Source: Ligilactobacillus ubinensis (GTDB lineage: Bacteria > Bacillota > Bacilli > Lactobacillales > Lactobacillaceae). Taken from it: a DNA stretch of 64,000 nt. Position 1 is the first letter of the stretch. Each line of letters starts with the position of its first letter. Location: contig NZ_JAIULA010000004.1 of the NCBI RefSeq assembly GCF_024160875.1, positions 62,001-126,000 on the forward strand, given 5' to 3'. The notes below the pieces were generated by a model. The model ran no database searches, had not been told where the DNA came from, and worked only from the letters and a program-made list of their open reading frames with translations. Shown here in pieces: positions 30,186-41,242 of the stretch. The position numbers and the translations under genes were made by a program.

Positions 30186-33035
30186 TTAATCAGTTTGAAC
30201 TGTGACATAGTGTCCATCTTCTAAGATTGGACGTAAATATTTACCCGTATAACTTTCTTTTACCGCTGCAATTTCTTCTGGTGTTCCTGTAGCAACAATT
30301 GTACCACCCTCTGCACCGCCTTCAGGGCCTAAGTCAATTACATAATCTGCTGTTTTTATGACATCCAAATTATGCTCAATTACTAAAACTGTATTTCCTT
30401 TATTTACTAATTTTTGCAATACATTTAAGAGACGCTTAATATCATCTGCATGCAAGCCTGTAGTAGGTTCATCCAAAATGTAAAAAGTTTTCCCATTAGA
30501 CTTACGATGTAACTCAGAAGCTAACTTCATCCGCTGTGCTTCTCCACCAGAAAGCGTCGTTGCCGATTGACCAAGTGCTATATAACCTAATCCTACATCC
30601 TTAATAGTTTGCAATTTTCGTTTAATTTTAGGAATTGAATCAAAAAATTCTAACGCTTCAGAAACAGTAAACTCAAGAATCTGCGCGATATTTTTTCCCT
30701 TGTACTCAACTTCTAAAGTTTCTGAATTATATCTTGTTCCATGACAAATTTCACAGGGAACATAAACATCTGGCAAAAAATTCATCTCAATTTTAATAAT
30801 GCCATCACCCTTGCAAGCTTCACATCTACCACCTTTAACATTAAAACTAAATCGACCCTTTCCATACCCGCGTAATTTAGCCTGATTCGTTTGAGCAAAT
30901 AAACTACGAATATCATCAAAAACACCTGTATAGGTTGCTGGATTACTGCGTGGAGTTCTTCCAATTGGGCTTTGATCTATATTAATAACTTTTTCAAGGT
31001 TTTCTACTCCAGTAATTTTGGCATACTTGCCTGGCTTTTTAGAATTATTATTTATTTTCTGTGCTAATGCTCGCTCCAAAATCATATTAATTAATGTTGA
31101 TTTTCCTGACCCTGAAACACCTGTGACTGCAATAAATTCACCTAAAGGAAAAGCGACATCAATCTTTTTTAAATTATTTTCTTGTGCTCCATATAAACAT
31201 ATTTTTTTACCATTTCCTTGTCTGCGTTTGTCAGGAATAGCAATATACTTTTTTCCTGATAAGTATTGACCCGTTAATGATTTACGCGATCGAATAACCT
31301 GCTTAGGTGTTCCAGCAGCAATAATCTCACCGCCATTTTCGCCAGCACCTGGGCCAATATCAATTAAATAATCCGCTGCACGCATTGTATCTTCATCATG
31401 TTCAACTACAATTAGCGTATTACCTAATGCACACATTTTCTTTAAAGATTCAATTAGTCTATTATTATCACGTTGATGCAATCCAATCGATGGTTCATCT
31501 AAAATATACATCACACCTGAAAGATTAGACCCAATTTGAGTTGCTAATCTTATCCTTTGTGCCTCACCACCTGATAAGGTTCGCGAAGCTCTACTTAAAG
31601 TTAAATACTCAAGTCCGACATTCTTTAAAAAGCTTAACCGATCGCATATTTCTTTCAGAATTGGATTAGCTATTTGTGCATTTTGGTTTGAAAATTTTAA
31701 CTTCATAAAGAATTCTAAACTATCACCTATTGGATAATCTGATACTTCACCAATATGCTTATCAGCAATTTTTACCGCTAACGCTTTTTTATTTAGGCGA
31801 TATCCATGACAGGTCTGACAAGTTAAACTAGTCATATACTGTCGCATTACATCACGCGTAAAATCACTATTTGTCCCTCGATATCTGCGCTCTATATTAG
31901 GGATAACTCCTTCAAAAACGGTATCTATATCACGCAAACCACCAAAATCACTTTCAAACTTAAAATGAAATTTACGCTCACCTGCACCGTACAAAACAAT
32001 CTGCTGCTGCTCTTTAGATAGTTTTTCAAACGGTGTATCTAAATCAATCTCAAATTCTGCACAAGCTTGTTCTAATAAGGTAGGATAATACTTCGAGCTA
32101 ATTGGATTCCAAGGCGCGATCGCACCTTCTCTTAGTGTTTTACCCTTATCAGGTACCACCAAATCTTGATCAACTTCAAGTTTCATACCCAAACCATCAC
32201 AATCTGGACAAGCTCCAAATGGTGCATTAAATGAAAAAAGACGGGGTTCTAATTCTCCAATTGTAAAACCACAATAGGCACATGCAAATTTTTCAGAAAA
32301 CTGCAACATCTCTCCATCTATAATCTGAACTGATGCATATCCTTTTGACAAGCGTAAAGCTGCTTCAAATGAGTCAAATAAACGTGAACGGATTCCTTTT
32401 TTAATAACAATTCTATCTACAACAACAAAAATAGAGTGTTGAATATTTTTATCTAGCTCAATTTTTTCTTCTATATCATGCATCTGACCATCAATTAAGA
32501 CTCGAACAAATCCTTCACGCTTAACTTTATCTAATAGATTTTTATGTTGTCCCTTTTTTCGACGCACAATTGGTGCTAAAATCATCAACTTAGTTTTTTC
32601 CGGTAAAGCTAGCACCTTATTTACCATTTGTTCAGGTGATTGACTTGTAATTGTATGACCATCATTTGGACAAATTGGAGTACCTACTCGCGCCCACAAC
32701 AAACGTAAATAATCGTTGATTTCTGTTACTGTTCCCACAGTTGATCGCGGATTTTTAGAAGTTGTTTTTTGATCAATTGAAATAGCAGGTGAAAGTCCAT
32801 CAATTGAATCGACATCAGGTTTATCCATCTGACCTAAAAATTGGCGCGCATAAGCCGATAAACTTTCAACATAGCGCCGCTGTCCTTCTGCATACAAAGT
32901 ATCAAAAGCAAGCGAACTTTTCCCTGAGCCAGATAAACCTGTAATAACTACCAACTTGTCTTTAGGAATTTCAATATCAATATTTTTTAAATTATGTGCC
33001 CTTGCACCATGAACAATAATTTTATTATGCGTCAC
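30186..33035 (-). CDS. uvrA: excinuclease ABC subunit A
   Basis: DNA damage recognition ATPase of nucleotide-excision repair. The 949-residue protein has two ABC ATPase modules (P-loops GLSGSGKSS near 33 and GVSGSGKST near 640), two signature motifs (LSGGEAQR) and zinc modules ([14 protein letters not shown]). It starts at GTG with GGGAG just upstream and lies 19 bp after uvrB, so it shares the uvrB promoter and its LexA-like box. Confidence 0.97.
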   Translation of the reverse strand: MTHNKIIVHGARAHNLKNIDIEIPKDKLVVITGLSGSGKSSLAFDTLYAEGQRRYVESLSAYARQFLGQMDKPDVDSIDGLSPAISIDQKTTSKNPRSTVGTVTEINDYLRLLWARVGTPICPNDGHTITSQSPEQMVNKVLALPEKTKLMILAPIVRRKKGQHKNLLDKVKREGFVRVLIDGQMHDIEEKIELDKNIQHSIFVVVDRIVIKKGIRSRLFDSFEAALRLSKGYASVQIIDGEMLQFSEKFACAYCGFTIGELEPRLFSFNAPFGACPDCDGLGMKLEVDQDLVVPDKGKTLREGAIAPWNPISSKYYPTLLEQACAEFEIDLDTPFEKLSKEQQQIVLYGAGERKFHFKFESDFGGLRDIDTVFEGVIPNIERRYRGTNSDFTRDVMRQYMTSLTCQTCHGYRLNKKALAVKIADKHIGEVSDYPIGDSLEFFMKLKFSNQNAQIANPILKEICDRLSFLKNVGLEYLTLSRASRTLSGGEAQRIRLATQIGSNLSGVMYILDEPSIGLHQRDNNRLIESLKKMCALGNTLIVVEHDEDTMRAADYLIDIGPGAGENGGEIIAAGTPKQVIRSRKSLTGQYLSGKKYIAIPDKRRQGNGKKICLYGAQENNLKKIDVAFPLGEFIAVTGVSGSGKSTLINMILERALAQKINNNSKKPGKYAKITGVENLEKVINIDQSPIGRTPRSNPATYTGVFDDIRSLFAQTNQAKLRGYGKGRFSFNVKGGRCEACKGDGIIKIEMNFLPDVYVPCEICHGTRYNSETLEVEYKGKNIAQILEFTVSEALEFFDSIPKIKRKLQTIKDVGLGYIALGQSATTLSGGEAQRMKLASELHRKSNGKTFYILDEPTTGLHADDIKRLLNVLQKLVNKGNTVLVIEHNLDVIKTADYVIDLGPEGGAEGGTIVATGTPEEIAAVKESYTGKYLRPILEDGHYVTVQTD

Positions 33036-33054
33036 TTAACTCCCTCTTCTCTTA

Positions 33055-35052
33055 TCATAATTGAGATTTCAACTCTAACACTGTATCTCTTAGTGTTGCT
33101 GCCTCTTCAAAATCTAATTTCTTAGCAGCTTGTCGCATTTGATCCTCTAAATTTTTTATCAATGCTTGTTGATCTTGCTTATTCATATCCATAAATGCAT
33201 CATCAGCAGATACTTCTTTGCGCTTCTTCGTTGATTTAACTGTGATTGCAATATTAGCCCGAATTTCTTTTTTAATCGTCCGCGGTGAAATATGATGTTT
33301 TTCGTTATAAGCCTGTTGAATATCACGTCGTCGTTTTGTTTCATCCATAGCTGCTTGCATTGAATCTGTAATTTTATCAGCATACATAATAACATGTCCA
33401 TGCACATTTCGTGCAGCACGACCAATAGTCTGAATTAGCGACCGTTCATTGCGTAAAAATCCTTCCTTATCAGCATCTAATATTGCAATTAAGGATACTT
33501 CTGGCACATCAATTCCTTCTCGTAATAAGTTAATTCCTACTAGAACATCAAATTTACCCAAACGTAAATCTCTAATTAATCGGGTTCTTTCTAAGGTTTT
33601 GATATCTGAATGAAGATAGCGCACATTAATCCCTAATTCTTTAAAATAGTCAGTTAAATCTTCTGCCATCTTCTTAGTTAAAGTTGTTACAAAAACCCGC
33701 TCATTTTGCTTAATTCTAAGATTAATTTCTGAAATTAAATCATCCATTTGGCCGCTACTTTTATGTACAGCTATTGTTGGATCTAGTAATCCAGTTGGTC
33801 GAATAATTTGTTGAATAACTTTATCAGTTCTATCTAATTCATATGGTCCCGGTGTTGCTGACATATAAATTATCTGATTAACATGTTTTTCGAACTCACT
33901 TAGCTGCAAAGGCCGATTATCCAATGCGCTTGGTAAACGAAAACCATAATCTACCAACATCTGTTTGCGCGAACGATCTCCTTTATACATTCCTCGTACC
34001 TGTGGCATTGTTACATGTGATTCATCAACTACGATTAAAAAGTCTTTTGGAAAGAAATCTAATAAGGTATATGGTGGCTGTCCCGGTTTTCTACCATCCA
34101 TATGTCGCGAATAATTTTCAATTCCAGAACAATATCCCATTTCACGTAGCATTTCGATATCATAAGTTGTTCGCTGCTTTAATCTTTGTGCTTCTAATAG
34201 TTTTTCTTCTGCAGTTAGTTCAGCAACTCTTTCGTCCATTTCTTTTTCAATATTCTCAATTGCCGTTTGCAAACGTCCTTCATTTGTCATAAAGTGTGTT
34301 GCCGGAAAAATTGCAACATGATCTCGCTCTCCTAATAGTTCTCCTGTTAAAGGATCAATTTCTCGAATACGATCAATTTCATCTCCAAAAAACTCTATTC
34401 TTAAGGCTCTAGAATCATGTGACGCTGGAAAAATTTCTACAATATCCCCTTGAACTCGAAAACGTCCGCGCTGAAAATCAATATCGTTTCTTTCAAATTG
34501 AATATCAATTAAACTACGTAATAATTGATCTCGTTCTATTTGTTGACCTGTTCTTAACGAAATTGTGTGCTCCTGATATTCTTTGGGATCTCCTAAACCA
34601 AATATAGAAGAAACAGATGCCACTACGATAACATCATTTCTTTCCAAGAGTGAGCTCGTTGCTGAATGTCGAAGTTTATCAATTTCATCATTTATACTAG
34701 AATCCTTTTCGATATATGTATCACTTGATGGTACATACGCTTCAGGTTGATAGTAATCATAATAACTAACAAAGTATTCAACTGCATTATTAGGAAAAAA
34801 TTCTTTAAATTCGCCATACAACTGTCCCGCTAATGTTTTGTTATGCGCTAATACTAATGTAGGTTTATTGGCATTTTTTATAACGTTTGAAATTGTGAAT
34901 GTTTTTCCGGTACCTGTTGCACCTAAAAGAATTTGTTCTTTTTCTCCAGCTTCAATTCCTGTACTTAACTTACTGATTGCCTCAGGTTGATCTCCCGTAG
35001 GCTGATAGTTAGAAACTAATTCAAATTTTCGATTTGCTTGACGTTCAATCAC
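33055..35052 (-). CDS. uvrB: excinuclease ABC subunit B
   Basis: Helicase-like damage verification subunit. The 665-residue protein has Walker [11 protein letters not shown] (about 44-53), the beta-hairpin region [18 protein letters not shown], the helicase motif QTIGRAARN and a C-terminal UVR domain that binds UvrA and UvrC ([22 protein letters not shown]). It starts at GTG with GAGG 7 nt upstream. First gene of uvrBA; a LexA-like operator precedes it. Confidence 0.97.
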   Translation of the reverse strand: MIERQANRKFELVSNYQPTGDQPEAISKLSTGIEAGEKEQILLGATGTGKTFTISNVIKNANKPTLVLAHNKTLAGQLYGEFKEFFPNNAVEYFVSYYDYYQPEAYVPSSDTYIEKDSSINDEIDKLRHSATSSLLERNDVIVVASVSSIFGLGDPKEYQEHTISLRTGQQIERDQLLRSLIDIQFERNDIDFQRGRFRVQGDIVEIFPASHDSRALRIEFFGDEIDRIREIDPLTGELLGERDHVAIFPATHFMTNEGRLQTAIENIEKEMDERVAELTAEEKLLEAQRLKQRTTYDIEMLREMGYCSGIENYSRHMDGRKPGQPPYTLLDFFPKDFLIVVDESHVTMPQVRGMYKGDRSRKQMLVDYGFRLPSALDNRPLQLSEFEKHVNQIIYMSATPGPYELDRTDKVIQQIIRPTGLLDPTIAVHKSSGQMDDLISEINLRIKQNERVFVTTLTKKMAEDLTDYFKELGINVRYLHSDIKTLERTRLIRDLRLGKFDVLVGINLLREGIDVPEVSLIAILDADKEGFLRNERSLIQTIGRAARNVHGHVIMYADKITDSMQAAMDETKRRRDIQQAYNEKHHISPRTIKKEIRANIAITVKSTKKRKEVSADDAFMDMNKQDQQALIKNLEDQMRQAAKKLDFEEAATLRDTVLELKSQL

Positions 35053-35095
35053 AATTATTCCTCACTTATCTGTTTGTCCTAAAATTTCAGCTCTA

Positions 35096-35121
35096 ATCAT
35101 ATCACACCGAACATATTTTCA
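35096..35121 (-). promoter_or_regulatory. uvrBA promoter with LexA-like box
   Basis: On the minus strand TGAAAATATGTTCG (35108-35121) matches the Gram-positive LexA consensus CGAACRNRYGTTYG except at two positions in its first half. It is followed 6 bp later by TATGAT (35096-35101) with a TG extension. uvrBA is in the SOS regulon of Bacillus subtilis. Confidence 0.55.
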
Positions 35122-35155
35122 CATCTATTTAGCACTTTAAAATATATAAAAGGTA

Positions 35156-35196
35156 AGCAACTAAGATAAAAAAGTCTGGAACTTTTGTCCCAGACT
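35156..35196. repeat. dispersed intergenic repeat, copy E (short), with terminator of pgcA
   Basis: AGTCTGG (35173-35179) pairs with CCAGACT (35190-35196) around a 10-nt loop. The stem and the preceding AACTAAGATAAAAA agree with the ends of the other copies of the repeat. It is about 55 bp after the pgcA stop and likely ends that gene. Confidence 0.55.
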
Positions 35197-35252
35197 CCAC
35201 TTCAAAAAATAGTATCTTAGTTTTCAGTTACTAGTCGCTATCTTACTAAAAA

Positions 35253-36980
35253 CTAACCACGCACAAAATTATTAATAGCCGCTTCAAAAGCATCTCGCTT
35301 AGCTTGCACATCTGCCTCATCCTTGGCTTGTGTTCCTATATAAAACTTGATTTTAGGTTCTGTTCCAGAAGGACGTACCGCAATCCAAGTTCCATCTTCA
35401 AGAATATATTTTAGAACATTTGCTGTTGGAAAAGCCATCTTTGTAACAGTTCCATCCGCTAAACGTTTTTCTGCTTTCGCAAAATCTTCTAATGCTACAA
35501 CTTTATAGTCTGCAAAACTTTCAGGAGATTCTTCTCTAAACTTAGTCATCAAATCTTTAATTTCTTGGGCTCCTTCAACACCATCAAAGGTTAAAGCAAT
35601 TGTTTTTTCTGCATAATACCCATATTTAGCAAATAATTCTTGTAGTCCATCAAACAAATTCTTACCTTGTTTCTTATAGTAAGCTGCAACCTCAGCTAAC
35701 ATAACCAATGATTGAATAGCATCTTTATCACGAACAAATGGCCGAATTAAATAACCATAACTTTCTTCAAAGCCCATCATAAAAGTATGTTCATTTGTTT
35801 CTTCAAAATGTTTAATCTGTTCTGCAATGAATTTAAATCCAGTCAAAACATTAATCATGCCTACATTGTAACTAGCAGCCACCTTTGTTGCAAATTCACT
35901 AGAAACGATTGATTTAACTGCGGTTGCATTTGCTGGTAAAGTTCCCGCTTGCTGACGTGCTGTTAAAATATAATTCAACATAATCGTTGCAATTTGATTT
36001 CCAGTCAAAAGCTGATATTCACCATCTGGTTGTCTTACAGCTGCACCTAGTCGATCAGCATCTGGATCAACGGCAATAAGTAAGTCTGCACCTTGTTTTT
36101 TACCTAATTCAATTGCTAAATTAAATGCCGCTGCATCTTCAGGGTTAGGTTTCTTAACCGTTGAAAAATCAGGATCTGGTTTGGCCTGTTCAGGTACCAT
36201 TGTAAAGTTCTCAAAACCCGCTTGTAAAAGTGCCTTTTCGCCTAACATTGCTCCAGTTCCATGCAATGGTGTAAAAATTAATTTTAATGTTTTACCTTCT
36301 TCTGCTACTAGTTGGTTATTAATTGTTACTTTCTTTACTTCAGCAAGATATGCTTTATCTACTTCAGATCCAATAACCTTCAAAGTCCCATCTTCAATTA
36401 AACTTTCCTGCGAAGCAACTTCAATTGTAAATAAATCATCTACTTCACGAATATATTTAGTAATCAAATCTGACTCTTCTGGTGGCATTTGTGCGCCATC
36501 TTCACCGTATATCTTATAGCCATTATATTGCTTTGGATTATGACTTGCAGTAATCATAATACCAGCATATGTATGTAAATGCCGAACTGCAAATGATAAT
36601 TCTGGTGTTGGACGTAAACTTTCAAAAACAAAAGTCGGAATGTTTTTTGCACCTAAAACTTTTGCCGCTTCAAATGCAAAATCTTGGGAATGATGTCTAG
36701 AATCATAACTAATTGCAACACCACGTTGGCGTGTTTTTTCATCTAATGTAGCCATAAAAGCAGCTAATCCAGCTGTTGCTTGGCGCACAGTATACGTATT
36801 CATTCTATTGATTCCCACACCTAATACGCCACGCATACCAGCTGTGCCAAACTCTAATGGTGCATAAAATGCATCTTCCAACATCGTATCGTTACCTGCT
36901 AAACTAGCAAGTTCCTTTTTTGACTCTGGGTTTAAATCTGGATAATTCTTCCAAGTATTGTAAGTTTCCTTCCAACTCAT
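35253..36980 (-). CDS. pgcA: alpha-phosphoglucomutase PgcA
   Basis: Interconverts glucose-6-phosphate and alpha-glucose-1-phosphate, feeding UDP-glucose for wall polymers and glycolipids. The 575-residue protein is of the Firmicutes PgcA type: substrate RGVLG, phosphoserine loop TASHNPKQYNGYK (about 144-156), metal-binding DPDADR (near 305), GFEESYGY and the C-terminal RPSGTEPKIKFYI. It lies downstream of trxB but separated by 417 bp with a terminator, so it is probably its own unit. Confidence 0.95.
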   Translation of the reverse strand: MSWKETYNTWKNYPDLNPESKKELASLAGNDTMLEDAFYAPLEFGTAGMRGVLGVGINRMNTYTVRQATAGLAAFMATLDEKTRQRGVAISYDSRHHSQDFAFEAAKVLGAKNIPTFVFESLRPTPELSFAVRHLHTYAGIMITASHNPKQYNGYKIYGEDGAQMPPEESDLITKYIREVDDLFTIEVASQESLIEDGTLKVIGSEVDKAYLAEVKKVTINNQLVAEEGKTLKLIFTPLHGTGAMLGEKALLQAGFENFTMVPEQAKPDPDFSTVKKPNPEDAAAFNLAIELGKKQGADLLIAVDPDADRLGAAVRQPDGEYQLLTGNQIATIMLNYILTARQQAGTLPANATAVKSIVSSEFATKVAASYNVGMINVLTGFKFIAEQIKHFEETNEHTFMMGFEESYGYLIRPFVRDKDAIQSLVMLAEVAAYYKKQGKNLFDGLQELFAKYGYYAEKTIALTFDGVEGAQEIKDLMTKFREESPESFADYKVVALEDFAKAEKRLADGTVTKMAFPTANVLKYILEDGTWIAVRPSGTEPKIKFYIGTQAKDEADVQAKRDAFEAAINNFVRG

Positions 36981-37397
36981 AAAATCACTCCCTAAAATAT
37001 CTACTGTATAAAATAATTTGTTTTGCTAAATAATGGTTAAAAATATAGTTTCAAACAACATATCTCCACTACTATCTACCTAACATTATACCATATTTAT
37101 ACTAAGCAGATATATCAAATACTTTTAAGAAAAAATTAGTCTCCTATTACATCATTTGTTGTTAAAGATCCTTAATTAACTATTTACTTATTTTTGTAAG
37201 GTCCCAAGCACACATAAAAAAAGTTCAGGTAAAATCCCTGAACTCTCCTTATCTCTAAATATTTGGTGCAAATGTATGCCAAAGTTTAACTAACTACACT
37301 TTACTACGTAAGTCAGCTAACTTCTACTATAGATTATCCGTTTTACGCCGTTTACTTTTTCTAGCTAATTATCTTTTATCCCTCTTTTTGCGAAAAG
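36981..37397. other. intergenic region between trxB and pgcA
   Basis: 417 bp without a gene. It holds repeat copy B (37222-37325) with a minus-strand terminator hairpin. The rest is AT-rich leader of pgcA, where I see no clear promoter pair. Confidence 0.5.
37222..37325 (-). repeat. dispersed intergenic repeat, copy B, ending in a terminator
   Basis: Inverted relative to copies A, C and D. Read on the minus strand it runs from GTTAGCT through AAATATTTAGAGATAAG to the stem AGTTCAGG/CCTGAACT (37222-37229 with 37237-37244), followed by TTTTTTATG. The minus-strand T-run makes it a good terminator for trxB. Confidence 0.6.
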
Positions 37398-38327
37398 TTA
37401 GTCTTTCAAGGTTTCTAAATAATTAAATGCTTGCTGCCCTGCTATACTACCATCGCCAACTGCAGTTGTAATTTGACGAAGATCCTTTTTGCGAACATCT
37501 CCTAACGCAAATACTCCAGGTGCCTTAGTACTCATCTTTTCATCGGTTTCAATCCAACCATTTTCATCTGTGATATTTAGACTTTCAAAGGGTGTTGTCA
37601 TCGGTTCAATGCCGACATAGATAAAAATACCATCAGCAGCTATTTTACTATCCTCGCCGGTTTTATTATTATGCACATTAAGTCCCGTCACTTTTTGACC
37701 ATCGCCACTAATTTCTGTGACAACAGTATCCCATGTAAAGTTCATCTTTGCATTTGCAAAGGCACGTTTCTGAATAATTTTTTGTGCACGTAACTCATTT
37801 CTTCTATGAATAACATTCACATTAGCTGCTAATTGAGTAAGGTAACTACCTTCTTCTATCGCTGAATCGCCACCGCCAATTACTGCTACCTGCTTATTCT
37901 TAAAGAAAGCACCATCACAAACTGCACAATATGATACACCGCGCCCACTGTACTCTTCTTCTCCTGGCACACCTAATTTTCTATGCTGAGATCCAGTTGC
38001 AATAATCACCACATCAGTTTCAAATTCTTCACTGTCGGTTTTAACTACTTTGGTTTTTGCAGAAGTTAACTTTACGTTTTCCACATTTCCATATGCATAC
38101 TCCGCACCAAACTGTAATGCACTTTCATACATTTTTTCAGCTAAATCAGGTCCTAAAATAGATTTATACCCTGGATAGTTCTCAATTTCTGCCGTATTGT
38201 TCATCTGACCACCATAAACACCACGATCAAGTATTAATACATGTAAGTTTGCACGTGATGCATACAGTGCAGCTGTCATTCCACCTGGTCCAGCACCGAT
38301 TACAATCACATCATACTTTTTTACCAT
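37398..38327 (-). CDS. trxB: thioredoxin-disulfide reductase TrxB
   Basis: FAD flavoprotein that reduces thioredoxin with NADPH. The 309-residue protein has the FAD-binding GAGPGGMTAALYASRAN, the redox pair CAVC (Cys134 and Cys137) and the NADPH-binding VIGGGDSAIEEG. GGAGG precedes the ATG. It follows hprK and lgt in the same direction (88 bp after lgt), a conserved neighbourhood in lactobacilli. Confidence 0.97.
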   Translation of the reverse strand: MVKKYDVIVIGAGPGGMTAALYASRANLHVLILDRGVYGGQMNNTAEIENYPGYKSILGPDLAEKMYESALQFGAEYAYGNVENVKLTSAKTKVVKTDSEEFETDVVIIATGSQHRKLGVPGEEEYSGRGVSYCAVCDGAFFKNKQVAVIGGGDSAIEEGSYLTQLAANVNVIHRRNELRAQKIIQKRAFANAKMNFTWDTVVTEISGDGQKVTGLNVHNNKTGEDSKIAADGIFIYVGIEPMTTPFESLNITDENGWIETDEKMSTKAPGVFALGDVRKKDLRQITTAVGDGSIAGQQAFNYLETLKD

Positions 38328-38415
38328 CAGCTTATCTTCCTCCCACTATTATCTTTATTGCATTATACCTTACTTTTTGTTAGTAATCTAGCACTTTGTT
38401 TTTAGAATAAATTTT

Positions 38416-39249
38416 TCATTTCTCTGTTTTTATCCCTGCATCCAAATACCAATCATTAAGCGGGTTCCAATATCGGCGATACGCCCACCAAGCAATAGCG
38501 CCAACAAAAAAGACAAGTGATAGCCATTGTGAAACACGTAATGAACCTAGCATTAAGCTATCAGTCCGCATTCCTTCTATGAAGAATCGCCCAAATGAAT
38601 ACCAAATAACATACGTAAAGAAGACTTCACCTTGCTTAAATAAACCACTCTTATGTCTAAGACTGATTATCAAAATAAAACCTAAAATATCCCATACAGA
38701 TTCATATAAAAATGTAGGTTGATAATAAATTCCATTTATATGCATCTGTTGCACGATAAACTCTGGTAAATGTAAGCTATTTAAAAAGGCCAATGTTGTT
38801 GGCCTACCATGTGCCTCTTGATTCATAAAATTTCCCCATCGACCAATACCTTGGGCTAAAATAACAGTTGGGGCAATCACATCTAAAAATAACCAACTTG
38901 AGATATTATTTCTTTTGCAAAATATTAAAAGTACCGCTAACGCACCTAATAAAGATCCGTAAATGGCAATTCCACCATCCCAAATTCGATAAATTTGATT
39001 TAAATGTTGCGAATAATATGACCATTGAAAAACAACATAGTATGTTCGTGCCGCAATAATCGAAAAAGGTAATGCCCATAACAGAAAATCATAAAAATAG
39101 TCTTCTTTTAATCCACGTTTTTTACCTTCATTTACAGACAATAAAACTGCTAAAACAACTGCAGTTGCTATAATAATCCCATACCAATGGATTTCTATGG
39201 CGCCAATTTTTAGTGCAATTGGATTTAATACTCCTAATAAATTTCCCAC
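38416..39249 (-). CDS. lgt: prolipoprotein diacylglyceryl transferase Lgt
   Basis: Transfers diacylglycerol to the lipobox cysteine of prolipoproteins in the membrane. The 277-residue protein has about seven hydrophobic segments, an early HWYG motif, the Lgt signature QGIGRWGNFMNQEAHG (about 137-152) and a late YSFGRFFIEGMR. It starts at GTG with GGAAGAAGAG upstream. It is 20 bp after hprK, so the two form an operon. Confidence 0.96.
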   Translation of the reverse strand: MGNLLGVLNPIALKIGAIEIHWYGIIIATAVVLAVLLSVNEGKKRGLKEDYFYDFLLWALPFSIIAARTYYVVFQWSYYSQHLNQIYRIWDGGIAIYGSLLGALAVLLIFCKRNNISSWLFLDVIAPTVILAQGIGRWGNFMNQEAHGRPTTLAFLNSLHLPEFIVQQMHINGIYYQPTFLYESVWDILGFILIISLRHKSGLFKQGEVFFTYVIWYSFGRFFIEGMRTDSLMLGSLRVSQWLSLVFFVGAIAWWAYRRYWNPLNDWYLDAGIKTEK

Positions 39250-39269
39250 TTACTTCTCTTCTTCCTAAA

Positions 39270-40205
39270 TTAACTATTCTTCGAATTTTCTTGAATCAAA
39301 TTATTTAAATTATTTTCAAAAACTTTAGTCGCATCATATCCCATTGTTTTGGCACGATAATTCATCGCTGCTACTTCAATAATAATAGCCATATTTCGGC
39401 CTACCTTTACAGGAATTGTAATTTTAGGTAGACTTACATCGAAAATTTGTACTGATTGTTCTCCACTACCCAAACGATCAAATTGTTTATCTTTATTCCA
39501 GTTTTCCAAATGGACAATTAAAGCAATATCCGTTGACGTCCGTACTGCTCCTGCTCCAAAAAGATTCATAACATCTATAATTCCAACACCCCGAATTTCT
39601 AATAGGTGTTGCAAAATTTTAGGCGCTTCACCAACTAGCGTTTGCTCATCTTGTTGATATACCTCTACTCGGTCATCTGCAATCAACCGATGACCGCGCT
39701 TTATAAGATCAAGTGCTGTTTCTGACTTTCCAACACCAGAATCACCCGTAATCAAGACACCTAACCCATAAATGTCCACTAAAACGCCATGCAATGACTT
39801 TCTTTCCGCTAATCTTCCTTCTAAAAAATTAGTCATCTTAGAAGACAAACGCGTTGTCGGCAATTTAGAACGTAATATTGGAATATTATGTTTTTTAGCA
39901 GCAATTTCCATCTCTTCAGGAACTGACAAATACCGTGAAATAACAAAACACGGTGTGTTTTCGCCACACATCCGTTCCATAATTGTCATTCTCTTTTCAT
40001 GTTCCATCTTATGTGCATATGAGATTTCAGTCATACCCATAAGTTGTACCCGCTCTTCTGGATAGTAATCAAAATATCCTGTCAATTCCAAACCAGGTCG
40101 CGATATATCACTTGTTGTTACGTGTCTATCATTTAAAAAGTTTCCACCTGCATATACAATAAGATTATTTGCTTCAACCAATTCTGCAACACTTACTTTG
40201 TTCAC
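39270..40205 (-). CDS. hprK: HPr kinase/phosphorylase HprK
   Basis: Phosphorylates HPr on Ser46 and removes it, the sensor step of carbon catabolite repression through CcpA. The start is GTG at 40203-40205 with GGAGG 8 nt upstream, giving 311 residues beginning MNKVSVAELVEANN. An upstream in-frame TTG would place the ribosome-binding site inside the gene. P-loop GDSGVGKS is at 154-161, and the EIRGVGIIDV signature follows near 200. First gene of hprK-lgt-trxB. Its product is the input for the cre-like box near 720. Confidence 0.96.
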   Translation of the reverse strand: MNKVSVAELVEANNLIVYAGGNFLNDRHVTTSDISRPGLELTGYFDYYPEERVQLMGMTEISYAHKMEHEKRMTIMERMCGENTPCFVISRYLSVPEEMEIAAKKHNIPILRSKLPTTRLSSKMTNFLEGRLAERKSLHGVLVDIYGLGVLITGDSGVGKSETALDLIKRGHRLIADDRVEVYQQDEQTLVGEAPKILQHLLEIRGVGIIDVMNLFGAGAVRTSTDIALIVHLENWNKDKQFDRLGSGEQSVQIFDVSLPKITIPVKVGRNMAIIIEVAAMNYRAKTMGYDATKVFENNLNNLIQENSKNS

Positions 40206-40406
40206 AGTAACTGCCTCCTTCAAGAATATATACTTTATTATGCCTTATTTTAAGATTATCCAATTTAATTTTATCATTTCGTAACCGTTTTATCACTACT
40301 GAAGATAAGAAAAATTTGATATGTTAACTGTAAATAAAGTTTTATACAAAAAATCTTATTTTTTGCCTATCAGCTTTTGAAAATGACAATCTCAAAACAT
40401 CCATTT

Positions 40407-40751
40407 TTATCTACTTAAAAAACTTGTTATTATCACATTAACGATACTTAAAATAATTGAAATCAACAGCGCTGCTCCAAAACTAGCAAATTCAAACGAA
40501 CTACCAACTACTGCAGACGTTAATTCTAAAATAAACGCATTAATCAATAAATAAAAAAAGCCTAGCGTTACAATCGTAATAGGGAAAGAAAGCAACACTA
40601 GGATTGGTTTTACAAACATATTTAATATTCCTAAAACAACTGCTGCAATAAAGGCTACCCACATCGTTGATACATGAAGAAAGCTAGGGAAGAACCCAGC
40701 TAAAGCCACAAAAATTAATGTATTAACTACTACTCTTTGCCAAAAACCCAT
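40407..40751 (-). CDS. YvlD-type membrane protein (phage holin superfamily IV)
   Basis: A 114-residue protein with four hydrophobic segments of the kind named phage holin family in databases but found in chromosomal stress operons; it has no link to a phage here. The ATG at 40749-40751 is used because GAGGGG lies 12 nt upstream; the longer frame would overlap the 3' end of the neighbouring PspC gene. Role unknown; in Bacillus subtilis yvlD is in an envelope stress operon with a PspC protein (yvlC), and the same pair is adjacent here. Confidence 0.75.
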   Translation of the reverse strand: MGFWQRVVVNTLIFVALAGFFPSFLHVSTMWVAFIAAVVLGILNMFVKPILVLLSFPITIVTLGFFYLLINAFILELTSAVVGSSFEFASFGAALLISIILSIVNVIITSFLSR

Positions 40752-40785
40752 TGCGTAAAAACACCCCTCTATTCTACTAATATTA

Positions 40786-41139
40786 TTAATGAAGATCTTT
40801 TTCACGTACATTTGTAATAATTTTTCTTGATTTCTTTTTTTGTTTTCTTGAATCTTTTGTTTCATTACCATTATTTGAAGCATTAGAAAAGCCCGTCATT
40901 GATTCCAATAATGAAAACCAACTAAATTCTTTTTGGTTAGGATTTAATGGTAATGCTAACGCTAGGATTGCATATATTCCAATAGGTAAAACTATTAAAT
41001 GTGGAATAAAACTACACAATACTAAACACACCATAAAACCAATACGAACATTTTTAGTCGCTATATTAAAATATTCTGCCAAGCCTGCACAAACACCTGC
41101 TATCAAACGATTATGTGAACGATATAATTTTTTTCGCAT
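40786..41139 (-). CDS. PspC domain envelope-stress protein
   Basis: A 117-residue protein with the N-terminal PspC signature (KKLYRSHNRLIAGVCAGLAEYF) and two hydrophobic stretches (about 33-47 and 52-65), followed by a polar basic tail rich in Lys, Arg and Ser. PspC proteins sense or respond to membrane stress. Downstream lies the YvlD-type gene, with 34 bp between, so the two are probably co-transcribed. No stress promoter was recognised. Confidence 0.85.
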   Translation of the reverse strand: MRKKLYRSHNRLIAGVCAGLAEYFNIATKNVRIGFMVCLVLCSFIPHLIVLPIGIYAILALALPLNPNQKEFSWFSLLESMTGFSNASNNGNETKDSRKQKKKSRKIITNVREKDLH

Positions 41140-41242
41140 TACTATTCCTCCTAATAAATTATACTCTGTGCATATGATTTTATCCTTAAACTAATCTATC
41201 TGCCAAACAATTGACTCACTATTAATTGAATTTTAAAAAATA

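Noticed and set aside
40224-40400. cre-like box upstream of hprK (GTAACCGTTTTATCA)
   Set aside because: It needs one extra base and a mismatch to fit the consensus, so it is not a supported site.
40407-40751. Phage holin as sign of a prophage
   Set aside because: The family name is historical. The neighbours are chromosomal genes and no phage gene is present.
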